From Flagellimonas olearia (GTDB taxonomy: Bacteria; Bacteroidota; Bacteroidia; Flavobacteriales; Flavobacteriaceae): 64,000 nucleotides of DNA. The position numbers and the translations under genes are program-made. The notes beneath the pieces were generated by a model. It saw nothing but the letters and a program-made list of their open reading frames with translations. It was not told the origin of the DNA and made no database searches. How positions within the stretch are numbered: position 1 is the first letter of the stretch; every line of letters begins with the position of its first letter. Below are positions 1 through 8,531 of the stretch, in pieces. Location of the stretch: contig NZ_WELG01000001.1 of NCBI RefSeq assembly GCF_009184425.1, forward strand, positions 372,001 to 436,000, given 5' to 3'.

Positions 1-528
1 CCCATGTCCAATAACACCTGGATAGCGCAAGGAACGAACATCCAATCCATATTTTGAAAAAAAATAGTGTCCCCATTGTTCCCCCACAGCTTTACTTATG
101 CCATAGACGGTCAAGGGATCTAAAAAATCTGTTTGGGAAGCGGACAGTTTATTTGCGGACGGACCGAAGACAGCTATGGAACTTGGAAAGAAAACTTTGG
201 TGACCTCATGTTTTTTCGAAGCCTCCAATACATTGAGCCAGCTTTTGGTATTGATTTCCCAAGTCTTGGCTGGATTGGCTTCACCATTGGCCGACAATAT
301 GGCCGCTAAATGATATATCTGGGAGATTTCGTGCTTTTCAATAATTGTGTCCACACTATTTGTGTCTGTTGTGTCCAGAAACCCAATATCCAAGTTATCC
401 ACGGTTTTGGGATGGAGGTCCGTTGCCATGACATGATCGGTTCCATACCGATTGGCCAAAGCCTTAGCCAAGGCGGTCCCAAGTTGCCCTCCCGAACCGG
501 TGATCAAGATTTTTTCTTGTGTTTTCAT
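1..528 (-). CDS. NAD-dependent epimerase/dehydratase, L-threonine 3-dehydrogenase-like (partial)
   Basis: N-terminal 176 codons of an extended short-chain dehydrogenase; the 3' end lies beyond the window edge. The first residues MKTQEKILITGSGGQLGTAL carry the Rossmann dinucleotide motif GxxGxxG. An internal NEIGHBOURING-type segment (HLAAILSANGE) and the YGISK catalytic Tyr-xxx-Lys are visible on the minus strand. This form of threonine dehydrogenase (UDP-glucose-epimerase fold) converts L-threonine to 2-amino-3-ketobutyrate with NAD. It is divergent from an Lrp/AsnC regulator, the usual partner for amino-acid catabolic genes, which supports the threonine assignment over a generic sugar epimerase. 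The start is the ATG at 528; upstream is only AT-rich intergenic DNA. Confidence 0.8.
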   Translation of the reverse strand, partial: MKTQEKILITGSGGQLGTALAKALANRYGTDHVMATDLHPKTVDNLDIGFLDTTDTNSVDTIIEKHEISQIYHLAAILSANGEANPAKTWEINTKSWLNVLEASKKHEVTKVFFPSSIAVFGPSANKLSASQTDFLDPLTVYGISKAVGEQWGHYFFSKYGLDVRSLRYPGVIGHG

Positions 529-546
529 TATGCGTATTTGCAGAAT

Positions 547-562
547 GAAATTATATTATTTC
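547..562. promoter_or_regulatory. Quasi-palindrome, possible Lrp operator
   Basis: GAAAT-TATATT-ATTTC lies between the divergent dehydrogenase (start 528) and Lrp-family gene (start 693). Outer arms of five bases are perfectly inverted. AT-rich imperfect palindromes of about this size are typical of Lrp/AsnC sites, but AT-rich DNA produces such matches by chance, so this is only a candidate. Confidence 0.25.
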
Positions 563-692
563 AATTAAATACAGTGATATGAACTGTTATACTATTTAAA
601 ATGAGTAATATTTATCATAAAAACGGATTTAGACAGTAATAATATCTTTTTTATCTTTAAAAGATGTTGTATACAAGTAATTTTATCTTCCT

Positions 693-1154
693 ATGGAAAG
701 ACTGGATGAGATTGACCTTAAGATCCTGAGAATCCTGCAAAGAGATTCAAATATGTCCACAAAGAAAATGGCAAGCCTACTGAACTTGACACCTTCCCCT
801 ATTTACGAACGGATCAGGAAACTTGAAAAGGATGGCTATATCAAAAATTATGTGGCGCTTTTGAACAAGAAAAGGATAAACAGATCTGTTACAGCTATTT
901 GTATGGTATCCCTGAGATATCATAATGAAGGGTTCATCGATAAGTTCGACAGCCAGATCAAGAAACTCAACGAGGTCCAGGAATGTTTCCATATGGCCGG
1001 TAAGGTGGACTTCTTCCTAAAAATCAATGTTTCGGGTCTGGATGAATACCATGAGTTTGTCCGGACTAAATTGTCCAGAATAGATAATATTGGCGTCTTG
1101 GAAAGCTATTTTGTCCTTAAGGAAATCATGGATACCACGGAGTTCCACTTCTGA
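693..1154 (+). CDS. Lrp/AsnC family transcriptional regulator
   Basis: 153 aa, the normal family length. Residues 4-63 form the AsnC-type winged helix (DEIDLKILRILQRDSNMSTKKMA, then SPIYERIRKLEKDGYI). Residues 70-150 form the RAM/effector-binding domain (AGKVDFFLKINVSGLDEYHEF). Family members sense amino acids and act as dimers or octamers on nearby promoters. It is transcribed away from the threonine-dehydrogenase-like gene, so control of that gene and of itself is the simple inference. The start is the ATG after TCTTCCT; no strong ribosome site is seen, as is normal in this phylum. Confidence 0.92.
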   Translation: MERLDEIDLKILRILQRDSNMSTKKMASLLNLTPSPIYERIRKLEKDGYIKNYVALLNKKRINRSVTAICMVSLRYHNEGFIDKFDSQIKKLNEVQECFHMAGKVDFFLKINVSGLDEYHEFVRTKLSRIDNIGVLESYFVLKEIMDTTEFHF

Positions 1155-1329
1155 ACCAAGGTTAAATGACATTCAGGTACCATGAATGTGGAAAATGGCT
1201 TTATATTTAATCAGCTACATGATTCAAGGTTTAGACGGATGTAATGATGGAGCCACTTTCTTCCGAGTAAGGGATAGGGTGAACTATTAATGGGACAACT
1301 AACTTTGGTTGTATAGGTCTACAATGGTT

Positions 1330-1625
1330 TTATGGTAGGATAATTGCCAATGACCACCATTGGCCTTTTTCTTTGATTAGGGTAATTAAGGAGTTGAAAA
1401 TCAATGTTTCGATTTCCAGGAAAACTTGGGAATAGACTATGTTTTCCAGTATATTGAACTGCTTTATCTCTATTTTTCGGGGAACGCCACCAAAAGTGCC
1501 TTCCCGAACCAACGATGTATACTCCGCTTTGTAAAAATTGAAAAAGGGCCTTTTTGTCCTGAAAACCTAGCTACGCTTCCATAGTTTTCATGAAGGGTAT
1601 GCTCCAATAGTTCAAGGTCGCTTTC
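1330..1625 (-). pseudogene. Decayed NTF2-like (SnoaL/lumazine-binding-like) protein, C-terminal part
   Basis: Minus-strand translation in two frames closely matches the intact NTF2-like protein at 12434-12793. The match runs from ELLEHTLHENY (intact LLDQILHPNY), through a frameshift near 1545-1560, to FYKAEYTSLVREGTFGGVP (intact FSKEQYIDLVRTKKFGGLP) and GQWWSLAIILP (intact EQWQVISNIPK). No single frame encodes the whole domain, and the expected N-terminal helix is missing because the preceding sequence belongs to a RidA remnant. It lies downstream of the azoreductase-cupin pair on the same strand and was probably once part of that operon. Confidence 0.75.
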
Positions 1626-1875
1626 ATCGCCGGCCTTTGACAGTATACAACGTACCCTGACAACATCTTCCAAGGTCACATGGTTTTGATAATGCCTCAA
1701 TGATATTATTCAAACATTGTTCGGTCTGATCCAGCAGATAATCACTAATGGTCATGGTTGAATAATCATAGCCGGTGGTACCGGAAACGAAAACTAGGTT
1801 TTTGACCTTTACCGCCCTGGAATACCCTATTTTTTCCTCAAATTCCTAACCCGAAGAGATCCATTGTTTTTTCAT
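1626..1875 (-). pseudogene. Decayed RidA (YjgF/UK114) family gene
   Basis: Starting at the minus-strand ATG at 1875 the frame reads MKKQWISSG, a stop codon, then EFEEKIGYSRAVKVKNLVFVSGTTGYDYSTMTISDYLLDQTEQCLNNIIEAL, which is recognisably the RidA N-terminal half. A frameshift then leads to HVTLEDVVRVRCILSKAGD, the next conserved RidA block. Immediately after KAGD the sequence becomes an NTF2-like remnant instead of the RidA C-terminus. RidA proteins deaminate reactive enamine/imine intermediates. One in-frame stop, one frameshift and a lost C-terminus make it a pseudogene. Confidence 0.75.
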
Positions 1876-2003
1876 TTTGATGTATGCTTTTAATGTTATA
1901 GTGTTCATTGGTGATTCATGCCATATATCGATTGGATAACGGCTGGTTTGCAATGATTACTTTCTTTCTGGTTTTCTTGGATCTTTGGGCTAGGATATTG
2001 CCA

Positions 2004-2534
2004 TTACCTTTCCATGCCTCCTTGATATGGGACACTGTCATATTTGTTGTAAAGCCCAGCAAAAAGATTTGGATCGAATGGCTTGCGCTCCAAGACCTGT
2101 TTAAGTCCTTTGAAAAAGCCTTCACGTCCCATGGAGGGATTGAAGAATATCAGGGCCTTGACTGTTTCATCGCTATCGTTCCTGAATCCATGGACAGTGA
2201 ACTTTGGTATATGCACCAAAGTACCAGGTATTGCAATATGTTGTGTATCCATGGTGGTTAAGGTCAAATTGCCGGAAATGACAACAAAAACTTCCTCCAT
2301 GAACCTATGGTAGTGTAAGTCGGCACCTACGCTTTTTGGAGCCAGCTCTACCTGGTATATCCCAAACTGGTCTTGGGTCATCTCACTGGTAACCTTTAAC
2401 AGGACTTGACTTTTGTCCATGGAGATTTGCTCACCGTCCTTGGGAGCTATGACCTTGAGACTTTGGGATAATATATCTTTTAAATAGTCAGACTTCTGTT
2501 CTTTCTGCATCATATTGCTTAAAGTGGTTTTCAA
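2004..2534 (-). CDS. Cupin domain protein
   Basis: 176 aa with one cupin barrel. Motif 1 is at about residues 70-88 (GADLHYHRFMEEVFVVISG: the two His and the Glu of the metal site) and motif 2 at about 103-118 (PGTLVHIPKFTVHGF, with the third His). A small metal-dependent dioxygenase/isomerase or binding protein is likely; the substrate is not evident. Its start overlaps the end of the azoreductase gene by 47 bp (26 bp if the ATG at 2513 is used), so the two are co-transcribed and probably translationally coupled. The promoter in front of the azoreductase suggests control by the SigJ-like factor. Confidence 0.82.
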   Translation of the reverse strand: MKTTLSNMMQKEQKSDYLKDILSQSLKVIAPKDGEQISMDKSQVLLKVTSEMTQDQFGIYQVELAPKSVGADLHYHRFMEEVFVVISGNLTLTTMDTQHIAIPGTLVHIPKFTVHGFRNDSDETVKALIFFNPSMGREGFFKGLKQVLERKPFDPNLFAGLYNKYDSVPYQGGMER

Positions 2535-3105
2535 TTAAACGTTTGGATTTGGATAGGGATTCCTCAGATCCAGAATAGGTCGTACCATGAATACTGAAGC
2601 GGGTCAATTGTTCAACGCCGATGAACTTTAGAATACCCTCCAGATAGGTTTCGACACCGTCAGGGGACTTTCCATTGACGGGCAAACCGCCACGGGCAAC
2701 GATTATGGTCGCTGAGGTGTTTTCCAGTAATCCTTTTCTGGTGTAGGTTGACGGGTCATAGGCAAAGGTTCTGTCGATTCTAAGGATATGGTCTATATAG
2801 GCCTTTAGCGTGCTGGGTACCGCAAAGTTGTAGACAGGGGAACTGATCAAGATTTCATCGGCCTTCTCCAATTCTGCAATGAGTTCGTTGGACATGGCCA
2901 ATTGTTGGATTCCTGCCTTGGGATCGTTAAATGCTTCGTATACCTCTCTTGTCAAATGAGGGAGTTGGGACAATGCCAAGTCACGATATATTACCCTGCC
3001 ATTGGGATTGTTCCTTTTCCATAAATGTTCATAGTGGTCGGTAGCCTGTCTACTGAAAGATAAATCACCGCTAAAGCTGGAATCGATTCTTAAAAGTGTT
3101 CTCAT
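2488..3105 (-). CDS. azoR: FMN-dependent NADH-azoreductase
   Basis: 205 aa flavodoxin-fold protein. The N-terminus MRTLLRIDSSFSGDLSFSR is the FMN-phosphate loop region, ISSPVYNFAVPSTLKAYIDH at about residues 92-111 is the classic AzoR signature, and ARGGLPVNG follows at about 140. AzoR enzymes reduce quinones, azo compounds and nitroaromatics with NADH and protect against thiol-reactive stress. The start is taken as the ATG at 3105 rather than an in-frame codon at 3129, because a promoter at 3124-3150 would place transcription start near 3117. It is the first gene of the azoreductase-cupin operon. Confidence 0.9.
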   Translation of the reverse strand: MRTLLRIDSSFSGDLSFSRQATDHYEHLWKRNNPNGRVIYRDLALSQLPHLTREVYEAFNDPKAGIQQLAMSNELIAELEKADEILISSPVYNFAVPSTLKAYIDHILRIDRTFAYDPSTYTRKGLLENTSATIIVARGGLPVNGKSPDGVETYLEGILKFIGVEQLTRFSIHGTTYSGSEESLSKSKRLIENHFKQYDAERTEV

Positions 3106-3123
3106 GGTTCTATTTTTCAATAA

Positions 3124-3150
3124 GACCAATGCGCGTTAAAAAATGTGACA
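3124..3150 (-). promoter_or_regulatory. ECF41-type promoter of the azoreductase operon
   Basis: On the minus strand the sequence is TGTCACA, 16 bases, GGTC. This matches the ECF41 sigma-factor promoter as I recall it (TGTCACA-N16-CGTC) apart from the first base of the -10 element. The azoreductase ATG lies about 19 bases downstream of the -10 box. Confidence 0.6.
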
Positions 3151-3245
3151 GCGTTAGGACGTTTATGGAATGATTTCCAGACTTAACTATACGCTACTAT
3201 TGTCTATACAATTGGAACGAATGGTGACTCATGGACGGAATAGGG

Positions 3246-4133
3246 TCAATTGGGGTTCAAACTTGACAACAGCTTATCGATCTTGTTTCCATTAAAACCT
3301 TCATTACGTAGATATAGACTGTTCAGCTTGTCGGGGTCTACAATGGAATAGATGTTTTTGAATTTTTTCTCATTATCAAATTGGAACACCATACAACTGA
3401 TGACCTTGCCATTGTTTTTGAACCATAGGGCCGGTTGGTGGTTGATATAGTTAAACACACATTCCTTTCCATTCAAAAACATGGCATAAACGTATTGCAT
3501 CAATTCAGCGGTTCTTTCCTTACCCTCTGTGATTCGGGTAACCACTTTAACGGTATGGCCGCCATCCGCCATAAGTGCAATATCATCTGCAAAAAGGGTT
3601 TCCAACTTATCCGTGTCACCTTCCATCAAGGCATCTATGTAGGGAGCCATACAGTTTTTCGGGGGTAGGTCTTTTTTAATTTCGGTTTGGGCCAGATGTT
3701 TTTTGGACCTTGAATATAATTTTCTGCTGTTCTCAACGGAAATATCAAGGACCTTGGCTATTTCATCATGCTTATAGTTGAAACTTTCCTTTAGCATGAA
3801 TACGGCCCTTTCCTTAGGGTTGAGTTCCTCAAAAAGGACCAGCAGGGAATAATTGGCCACCTGTCTTTTTATCAAATGGGCGTCCGTCTCTTCGGTGGCA
3901 ATGGGTTCAGGAAGCCAAATGCCATACTTGGAGAATTTTTCGCTTCTTTTTTTGAAGTTTATGGAAAGATTGATGACTGATTTAATAAGATAACTTCTTT
4001 CGTTTTGTATGGTGGATTTGTCCAATCCGATGTATTTTTCCATGGTATCCTGAACGAGGTCCCTTGCGTCTTCAAGGCTCCCGACGATATTGTAGGAATA
4101 GGTGAGCAATGACCGATAAAAGCTTTCCTGCAT
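3246..4133 (-). CDS. ECF sigma factor, ECF41/SigJ type with C-terminal SnoaL-like domain
   Basis: 295 aa. Residues 1-160 hold sigma region 2 (YSYNIVGSLEDARDLVQDTMEKY) and region 4 (ELNPKERAVFMLKESFNYKHDEIAKVLDISVENSRKLYSRSKKHL). The rest is a SnoaL-like fold (MAPYIDALMEGDTDKLETLFADDIAL...), the fused regulatory domain that defines ECF41/SigJ; these sigma factors have no separate anti-sigma. The frame stays open upstream to 4301, but the start at 4133 (MQESFYRSLL) is favoured because a matching autoregulatory promoter ends at 4156. Known ECF41 members control nearby oxidoreductase-type genes; here the neighbours are the azoreductase and cupin. Confidence 0.88.
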   Translation of the reverse strand: MQESFYRSLLTYSYNIVGSLEDARDLVQDTMEKYIGLDKSTIQNERSYLIKSVINLSINFKKRSEKFSKYGIWLPEPIATEETDAHLIKRQVANYSLLVLFEELNPKERAVFMLKESFNYKHDEIAKVLDISVENSRKLYSRSKKHLAQTEIKKDLPPKNCMAPYIDALMEGDTDKLETLFADDIALMADGGHTVKVVTRITEGKERTAELMQYVYAMFLNGKECVFNYINHQPALWFKNNGKVISCMVFQFDNEKKFKNIYSIVDPDKLNSLYLRNEGFNGNKIDKLLSSLNPN

Positions 4134-4155
4134 GATAAAACGTTTAATTGAATAT

Positions 4156-4182
4156 GACAATTGATTTATCCTAAATGTGACA
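4156..4182 (-). promoter_or_regulatory. ECF41-type autoregulatory promoter
   Basis: On the minus strand: TGTCACA, 16 bases, TGTC, ending about 23 bases before the sigma-factor ATG at 4133. Same spacing as the site before the azoreductase. It implies that the sigma factor drives its own gene and rules out the upstream start at 4301. Confidence 0.6.
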
Positions 4183-4610
4183 AGCTGCAACTGAAAAGTA
4201 ACAAAATTGAAGGGATATATTTCAGTACGGCCCAATTGCCCCACCTTTTTTGAGAATGGAATCTCCAAAAGAACAGTTGCCATCAAGAAGAAAATTGACA
4301 TGGAAATTGTGGTGGGGAAGCTGTTGGTATATTAGTATAGTCAGTGGCAATTGAAACCGAAACAATAGGCAATAAAGTCTGGGATGCCATAATTGATGTT
4401 TTGACCATCGAAAGAATCAACACTATTTTAGAAAAGAACAGGGAAATGGAAGGATTCATTGGAGAAGAAGTAATGATGGGACACTTGGAAAAATGCATGG
4501 TTGACAAGGGAAATGCTATTCACTGCCAATACAAAAGGATGAATAATAAATATCGGGAATCTAGATAGAGTACCATAAAACCATTAGAAAAAGTTACATG
4601 GTTTAAGTGA
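4183..4610. other. Intergenic stretch, no supported gene
   Basis: Between the sigma-factor promoter and the next gene. A 74-codon frame at 4344-4568 (+) is open but has no recognisable domain, signal peptide or neighbour link, and its amino-acid make-up is unremarkable. I regard it as unproven. Confidence 0.5.
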
Positions 4611-4641
4611 TTGCCCACTACATACGGGTCTTATAATTTTA
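4611..4641 (+). promoter_or_regulatory. Bacteroidota-type promoter candidate
   Basis: TTG, 20 bases, TAATTTTA, which is one mismatch from the phylum's primary-sigma -7 box TAnnTTTG. It lies about 60 bases before the lipoprotein gene at 4703. Confidence 0.35.
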
Positions 4642-4702
4642 CCCATCCGTTATTTCCAGCACAGAAAGCTGATACACACTATTTAAAAATCTGCATTTAT
4701 AA

Positions 4703-5227
4703 ATGAAACGACTACCTATTTTTTTATCTCTCATACTACTCTCGGTATTGTTTACAAATTGCTCTGAAGATGATGGCAATACTGTGTCTGGAGAAGGTTT
4801 TTTGAGATGTAAACTCAATGGCGAGCTTAGGGAATTTAACTATTTGGTTAATGCAAACGACCCACCTCGGGAGGAAACCGTGCATTTTGTTGTGGTGGGT
4901 GGATTTGAGGAGAAGAATATCAATAAATCCCCCTCATTTGAAATTATGCTTGTTTCCGAGGAAAACATAGGTAAAGGTACTTACTCTGTTGCCGGAGAGT
5001 CCTTCCCTGAACTGGACGGGCAATACTGTATGCAGATTTATGATGGGGAAACCCATACTGGAACGGAATGTTTTATTGGGGGTAGGTCAAATGGAACCTA
5101 TTTTACGTTAAACATTACAAGCATGGATGATTGGGGGGTGAAGGGGATTTTTTCCGGTTTGCTAAGGGATGTAGATCATAATTTACTTGAAATAACTGAA
5201 GGAGAGTTTGCCGCACCTTACAACTAA
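4703..5227 (+). CDS. Lipoprotein of unknown function
   Basis: 174 aa with a type II signal peptide: MKRLPIFLSLILLSVLFTNC, lipid-attached Cys at residue 20, followed by the acidic SEDDG tail typical of Bacteroidota surface lipoproteins. The rest (about residues 30-174) is predicted by eye as beta-rich with repeated short strands (FLRCKLNGELREFNY, FEIMLVSEENIGKGTYS) and ends in EGEFAAPYN. This pattern resembles flavobacterial DUF6252-like lipoproteins, but I cannot confirm the family. It stands alone, convergent to the two-component system. Confidence 0.75.
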   Translation: MKRLPIFLSLILLSVLFTNCSEDDGNTVSGEGFLRCKLNGELREFNYLVNANDPPREETVHFVVVGGFEEKNINKSPSFEIMLVSEENIGKGTYSVAGESFPELDGQYCMQIYDGETHTGTECFIGGRSNGTYFTLNITSMDDWGVKGIFSGLLRDVDHNLLEITEGEFAAPYN

Positions 5228-5310
5228 TTGTTCAGAACAAATCAAAAGACATGTAACTCACCGAGAAATTTGTTCGAGCATAGAGTACTGGATGGATTTT
5301 TAGAAACCTT

Positions 5311-5943
5311 TTAAAGTAATCGATGTTTGGTGGCCATCATGATAAGTTCCGCCACATTTTTAACTTTGAATTTGTGATGCAGGTTCCTACGATGCGTTTC
5401 AATGGTCAATGGGCTCACGTTCAATTGGGATGCAATTTCTTGGGTCGTTTTTCCATCTGCCACCATTTGGAGAATCTGTTTTTCCCTTTTGGTCAGATGG
5501 GGAGTATCCCCAAGCTCGTATTTGGTAGGTCTGGAAATAATATCCCTGATTTCACCACAGAAATGGATTTCTCCGGCCATTACCAATTCGATTCCGTGCA
5601 ACAATGCTTGCTTTGAAACATTTTTGAGCATATATCCATTCGCACCGTTCTGAAGTGTCTGCAAAATAATGTTCCGTTCATTGTGGTTGCTCAACACCAA
5701 AACTTTGGTTTCAGGGGCAACGGCCTTGATGGTACGGCATAGATCGATACCACTTACATCGGGAAGGTTAATGTCCAATAACACAAGATCAGGGCTTTCC
5801 TTTTCAATGAAATTACAGGCCTCCTTTCCAGACGTAAAGTGTCCAAGGACATTTAAATGGCTTTCATCCAAAAGGGATTTAAGTCCCTCTATGACTATGG
5901 AGTGATCATCAACAATGACAATGGAAGTCTTATCCAAGTACAT
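5311..5943 (-). CDS. NarL/LuxR-family response regulator
   Basis: 210 aa. The receiver domain (residues 1-120) has the acidic pair D12-D13, phospho-acceptor D57 (VLLDINLPD) and the lysine of the VLSNHNE/GYMLKN region. The C-terminal LuxR helix-turn-helix is at about residues 148-205 (LTKREKQILQMVADGKTTQEIASQLNVSPLTIETHRRNL). It overlaps the 3' end of the kinase gene by 14 bp, so the two form one transcription unit. Phosphorylation by the neighbouring kinase is the expected activation step; its targets are not evident from the window. Confidence 0.95.
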   Translation of the reverse strand: MYLDKTSIVIVDDHSIVIEGLKSLLDESHLNVLGHFTSGKEACNFIEKESPDLVLLDINLPDVSGIDLCRTIKAVAPETKVLVLSNHNERNIILQTLQNGANGYMLKNVSKQALLHGIELVMAGEIHFCGEIRDIISRPTKYELGDTPHLTKREKQILQMVADGKTTQEIASQLNVSPLTIETHRRNLHHKFKVKNVAELIMMATKHRLL

Positions 5944-7921
5944 TCAGTTCGATGTTTACGGTTGTTCCATCATTCTGTTCGGATATGATCTTAAAGGTGC
6001 CATCCATGGTTTTGACCCGATGTTCAAGGTTGCGGAGTCCCAATCCCTTTTGATGCTGTGGATCCTGTGGGTCAAAACCCGTCCCATTGTCCTCGACGGT
6101 GATATAGAATTTGTCCTTGTTTTGACTGCACTGGACTATGACCAGGGAAGCACCGCTGTGCCTAAGTGCGTTGTTCAATAGTTCCTGAACTATTCTATAA
6201 ACGGTCAATTGTTCCGTTTCCGATAATGACGATTGGATATCAAAGGGTTGGTAGTCCACTTTAAATGCAGCGGACCCATAGGATTTGCAGAGCTCTTCCA
6301 AGGCATCTGACAATCCAACCTTCGACAAGGATTCAGGCATCAGGTTACGGGCAATCCTTCTCAATTCCTTCATGGATTTGTCCACGTTGGTACTGATCTT
6401 GTTGATCTCTCCATAGAGTGTTTTGGCCACCTTGCCCTCCACATGGGAAAGGTTCATGCGTACCCCTGTCAATATCCCCCCCAGGCCATCATGGAGATCC
6501 TGCGCCATGCGTTTGCGTTCCAGTTCCTCACCCTTTAACATGGCTTGGGCGGATAAAAGTTGCTGGTCTTGTTTGAGCTTTGTCAGTTGGTTCTGATAAT
6601 TCTGTTCTTTTTCAAAGGCCAGCTTCCTATCTTTTCTGTAGTAGAAGTAGGAGTACAGTACCATGAACAGGAAAAAGAGGCTTATGGTGCCCAATAACCA
6701 ATTGGCAAGCCGATTGTTTCGGGCCGACAGGGAGGCCATTTCATTTTCAGCCTCCAATCGGGCGATGCGTTTCTCTTTTTCCGCATTATTGTATTTGATT
6801 TCAAGGGCGTTGATATCGCTCTTCAGCTTACTGGTATGTAAACTGTCGCTAAGGGTGCTGTATTTTTTTTGCCATTCATAGGCTTGTTTCATGTCCCCAA
6901 GATTGACATAGGTCTCGGTCAGCCCTTGATATATTTGCAGTTTATTGATGGCAAGGGACATGATTTCCTTTTGCCTCAATAAAAACTGGAATATTTTCTC
7001 CGCCTTTCTATATTCCTTGTTGTTATAATGCACATAGAACTTTTGAAAGAGCAAGGTTTGTTCTTCATATTTTAACGAGCGTTTTTTGGCAAGGGCTATC
7101 CCTTTGTCCAAACTGATCAGGGCATCATCAAATTGCTCCACAACCGTGAAATACATCCCTTCAATGGCGTAGTAGCGTAAAAAATGTTCGGAATCCGGGT
7201 AGGGCGCCAAACGTACTTTGGCACTATCGAGCATGGCCTTGGTCTTCGCATATTTTTCCTCGAACACGTAATTTTCCGCAATGGTATAATAGGCTTTGGC
7301 GAGTACTCCCGGTTCGGCACGGGCATTTTTTAGGGCATGTATGGCCTTGAGGCAATACTCTTCGGCTTTATCCAATTGACGTTGGTTTTTAAAGACGATT
7401 CCAAGGGCCATATAGTGATCGCCCACAAGGGCACTGTCCCCCGATTTTCTGGCAAAGGGAATGGCCTTGTTCAATAGGATATCGGTAAACGACTTTTCAT
7501 CATCTTCCACCTGTCTCAGTGCACCAATCCTTCGCCATACCTTGGAACGATAAAAATAAGCGTCCGTATTTTGGTATGTCTTGAGCAATGAATCCGCCTT
7601 TAAGTAGATGGAACGGCTTTTTTCAGGGTCGGTATTATAGTAAAAATAGGCTTGAAAATATTGTTTCAGCCCTTTCAAATAGGGAAAGGGACGCCCAAGT
7701 TCATCTCCCATGGCCAAGAATTCCTTAGCCATGGTCGTATCCTTGTTGTACCAATATTCGGAGAGTAACAAATTGACCCTTGCCTTGATGCTATCATTGT
7801 GTTCACTTTTTAGAATATGGTTTAGGCTGTCGGCATATGTGGACCCGCCCAAAGGGGTTTGGGCCAGACCTGCATACATACCAAAAATCAATAAGTAGGT
7901 GATAAGGGGATTGCGAATCAT
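5930..7921 (-). CDS. Sensor histidine kinase with periplasmic TPR repeats
   Basis: 663 aa. A signal peptide (to about AQTP, residue 22) is followed by about 350 residues of helical TPR-like repeats facing the periplasm, one membrane segment at about 407-427 (NWLLGTISLFFLFMVLYSYF), a coiled coil, and a HisKA_3 dimerisation helix with phospho-acceptor H477 (QDLHDGLGG). The HATPase domain shows the N box (QELLNNALRHS) and G1 box (DNGTGF, about 611). The layout is the common Bacteroidota TPR-kinase of the LiaS/DegS class. It is the partner of the overlapping LuxR-type regulator. The signal is unknown; TPR sensors usually detect a protein or peptide partner. Confidence 0.93.
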   Translation of the reverse strand: MIRNPLITYLLIFGMYAGLAQTPLGGSTYADSLNHILKSEHNDSIKARVNLLLSEYWYNKDTTMAKEFLAMGDELGRPFPYLKGLKQYFQAYFYYNTDPEKSRSIYLKADSLLKTYQNTDAYFYRSKVWRRIGALRQVEDDEKSFTDILLNKAIPFARKSGDSALVGDHYMALGIVFKNQRQLDKAEEYCLKAIHALKNARAEPGVLAKAYYTIAENYVFEEKYAKTKAMLDSAKVRLAPYPDSEHFLRYYAIEGMYFTVVEQFDDALISLDKGIALAKKRSLKYEEQTLLFQKFYVHYNNKEYRKAEKIFQFLLRQKEIMSLAINKLQIYQGLTETYVNLGDMKQAYEWQKKYSTLSDSLHTSKLKSDINALEIKYNNAEKEKRIARLEAENEMASLSARNNRLANWLLGTISLFFLFMVLYSYFYYRKDRKLAFEKEQNYQNQLTKLKQDQQLLSAQAMLKGEELERKRMAQDLHDGLGGILTGVRMNLSHVEGKVAKTLYGEINKISTNVDKSMKELRRIARNLMPESLSKVGLSDALEELCKSYGSAAFKVDYQPFDIQSSLSETEQLTVYRIVQELLNNALRHSGASLVIVQCSQNKDKFYITVEDNGTGFDPQDPQHQKGLGLRNLEHRVKTMDGTFKIISEQNDGTTVNIELNVLG

Positions 7922-8069
7922 GCACGCAATTTATGATTTAGTTTAATTATTCGACCTTTTTCGCTTAAAAATACTGGAAAGTAGGTATGTGAAAATACTA
8001 CTGGCCGGGTATTGCCATGGAGGGGGTGGGCCTCTACTTTTGCCCTTGTAATTTCTTAACAATATAGCG

Positions 8070-8459
8070 ATGAAAAAAATCAGCTGGGCTTTGGCCCTTC
8101 TTATTATGGTCACTTTTGCAGCCTGTTCCTCGGACGATGGACCCGCTTCCCAAAACAGAAACATGAAATATGAATTGACCGGGAATTATTCTGGGGAAAT
8201 CACGGTCATATATTCCGATGAGGGGGGCAACCAACAAATTGCGGAAACGAGCTCCCTGCCTTGGTCCAAGTCCGTGACCATTGATGGGGATGTCCCAGTG
8301 GTAGTCCTTGGGGTGGGGAACAGTGTCACCAACCCTGGGAATGAGGGAGAGACCACTGTCTTGAAAATATACAGTGGTAAGCGTGTGGTAGAAGAATCTT
8401 CTGTTACCGCTATTAGCGATGGGTACATGAATTTTTCCATCACCTATGAATTTGACTGA
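8070..8459 (+). CDS. Small lipoprotein, MmpS-like fold suspected
   Basis: 129 aa. Signal peptide MKKISWALALLIMVTFAAC with Cys19, then SSDDG. The mature part is a short all-beta domain (MKYELTGNYSGEITVIYSDEGGNQQIAETSSLPWSKSVT... NFSITYEF). The pattern 'V-T-Y/E-V-.-G-...-ITY-.-D-..-G' recalls MmpS-type transport-accessory domains, a resemblance by eye only. Promoter-proximal to two further envelope genes on the same strand, with gaps of about 70-80 bases. Confidence 0.75.
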   Translation: MKKISWALALLIMVTFAACSSDDGPASQNRNMKYELTGNYSGEITVIYSDEGGNQQIAETSSLPWSKSVTIDGDVPVVVLGVGNSVTNPGNEGETTVLKIYSGKRVVEESSVTAISDGYMNFSITYEFD

Positions 8460-8531
8460 TAGAGGGTGGTTCAATACACTTATAGTATCAAGAAGAGTAG
8501 CATATAATCATAAATTTTAACCTTTGAATAC

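Noticed and set aside
4134-4301. Longer start for the SigJ-like sigma factor at 4301
   Set aside because: The extra 56 residues are not sigma-like, and the matching promoter at 4156-4182 would lie inside them; the ATG at 4133 fits both domain and promoter.
4344-4568. 74-codon plus-strand frame before the lipoprotein gene
   Set aside because: No domain, signal, conserved motif or promoter just ahead of it; similar short frames arise by chance in this sequence.
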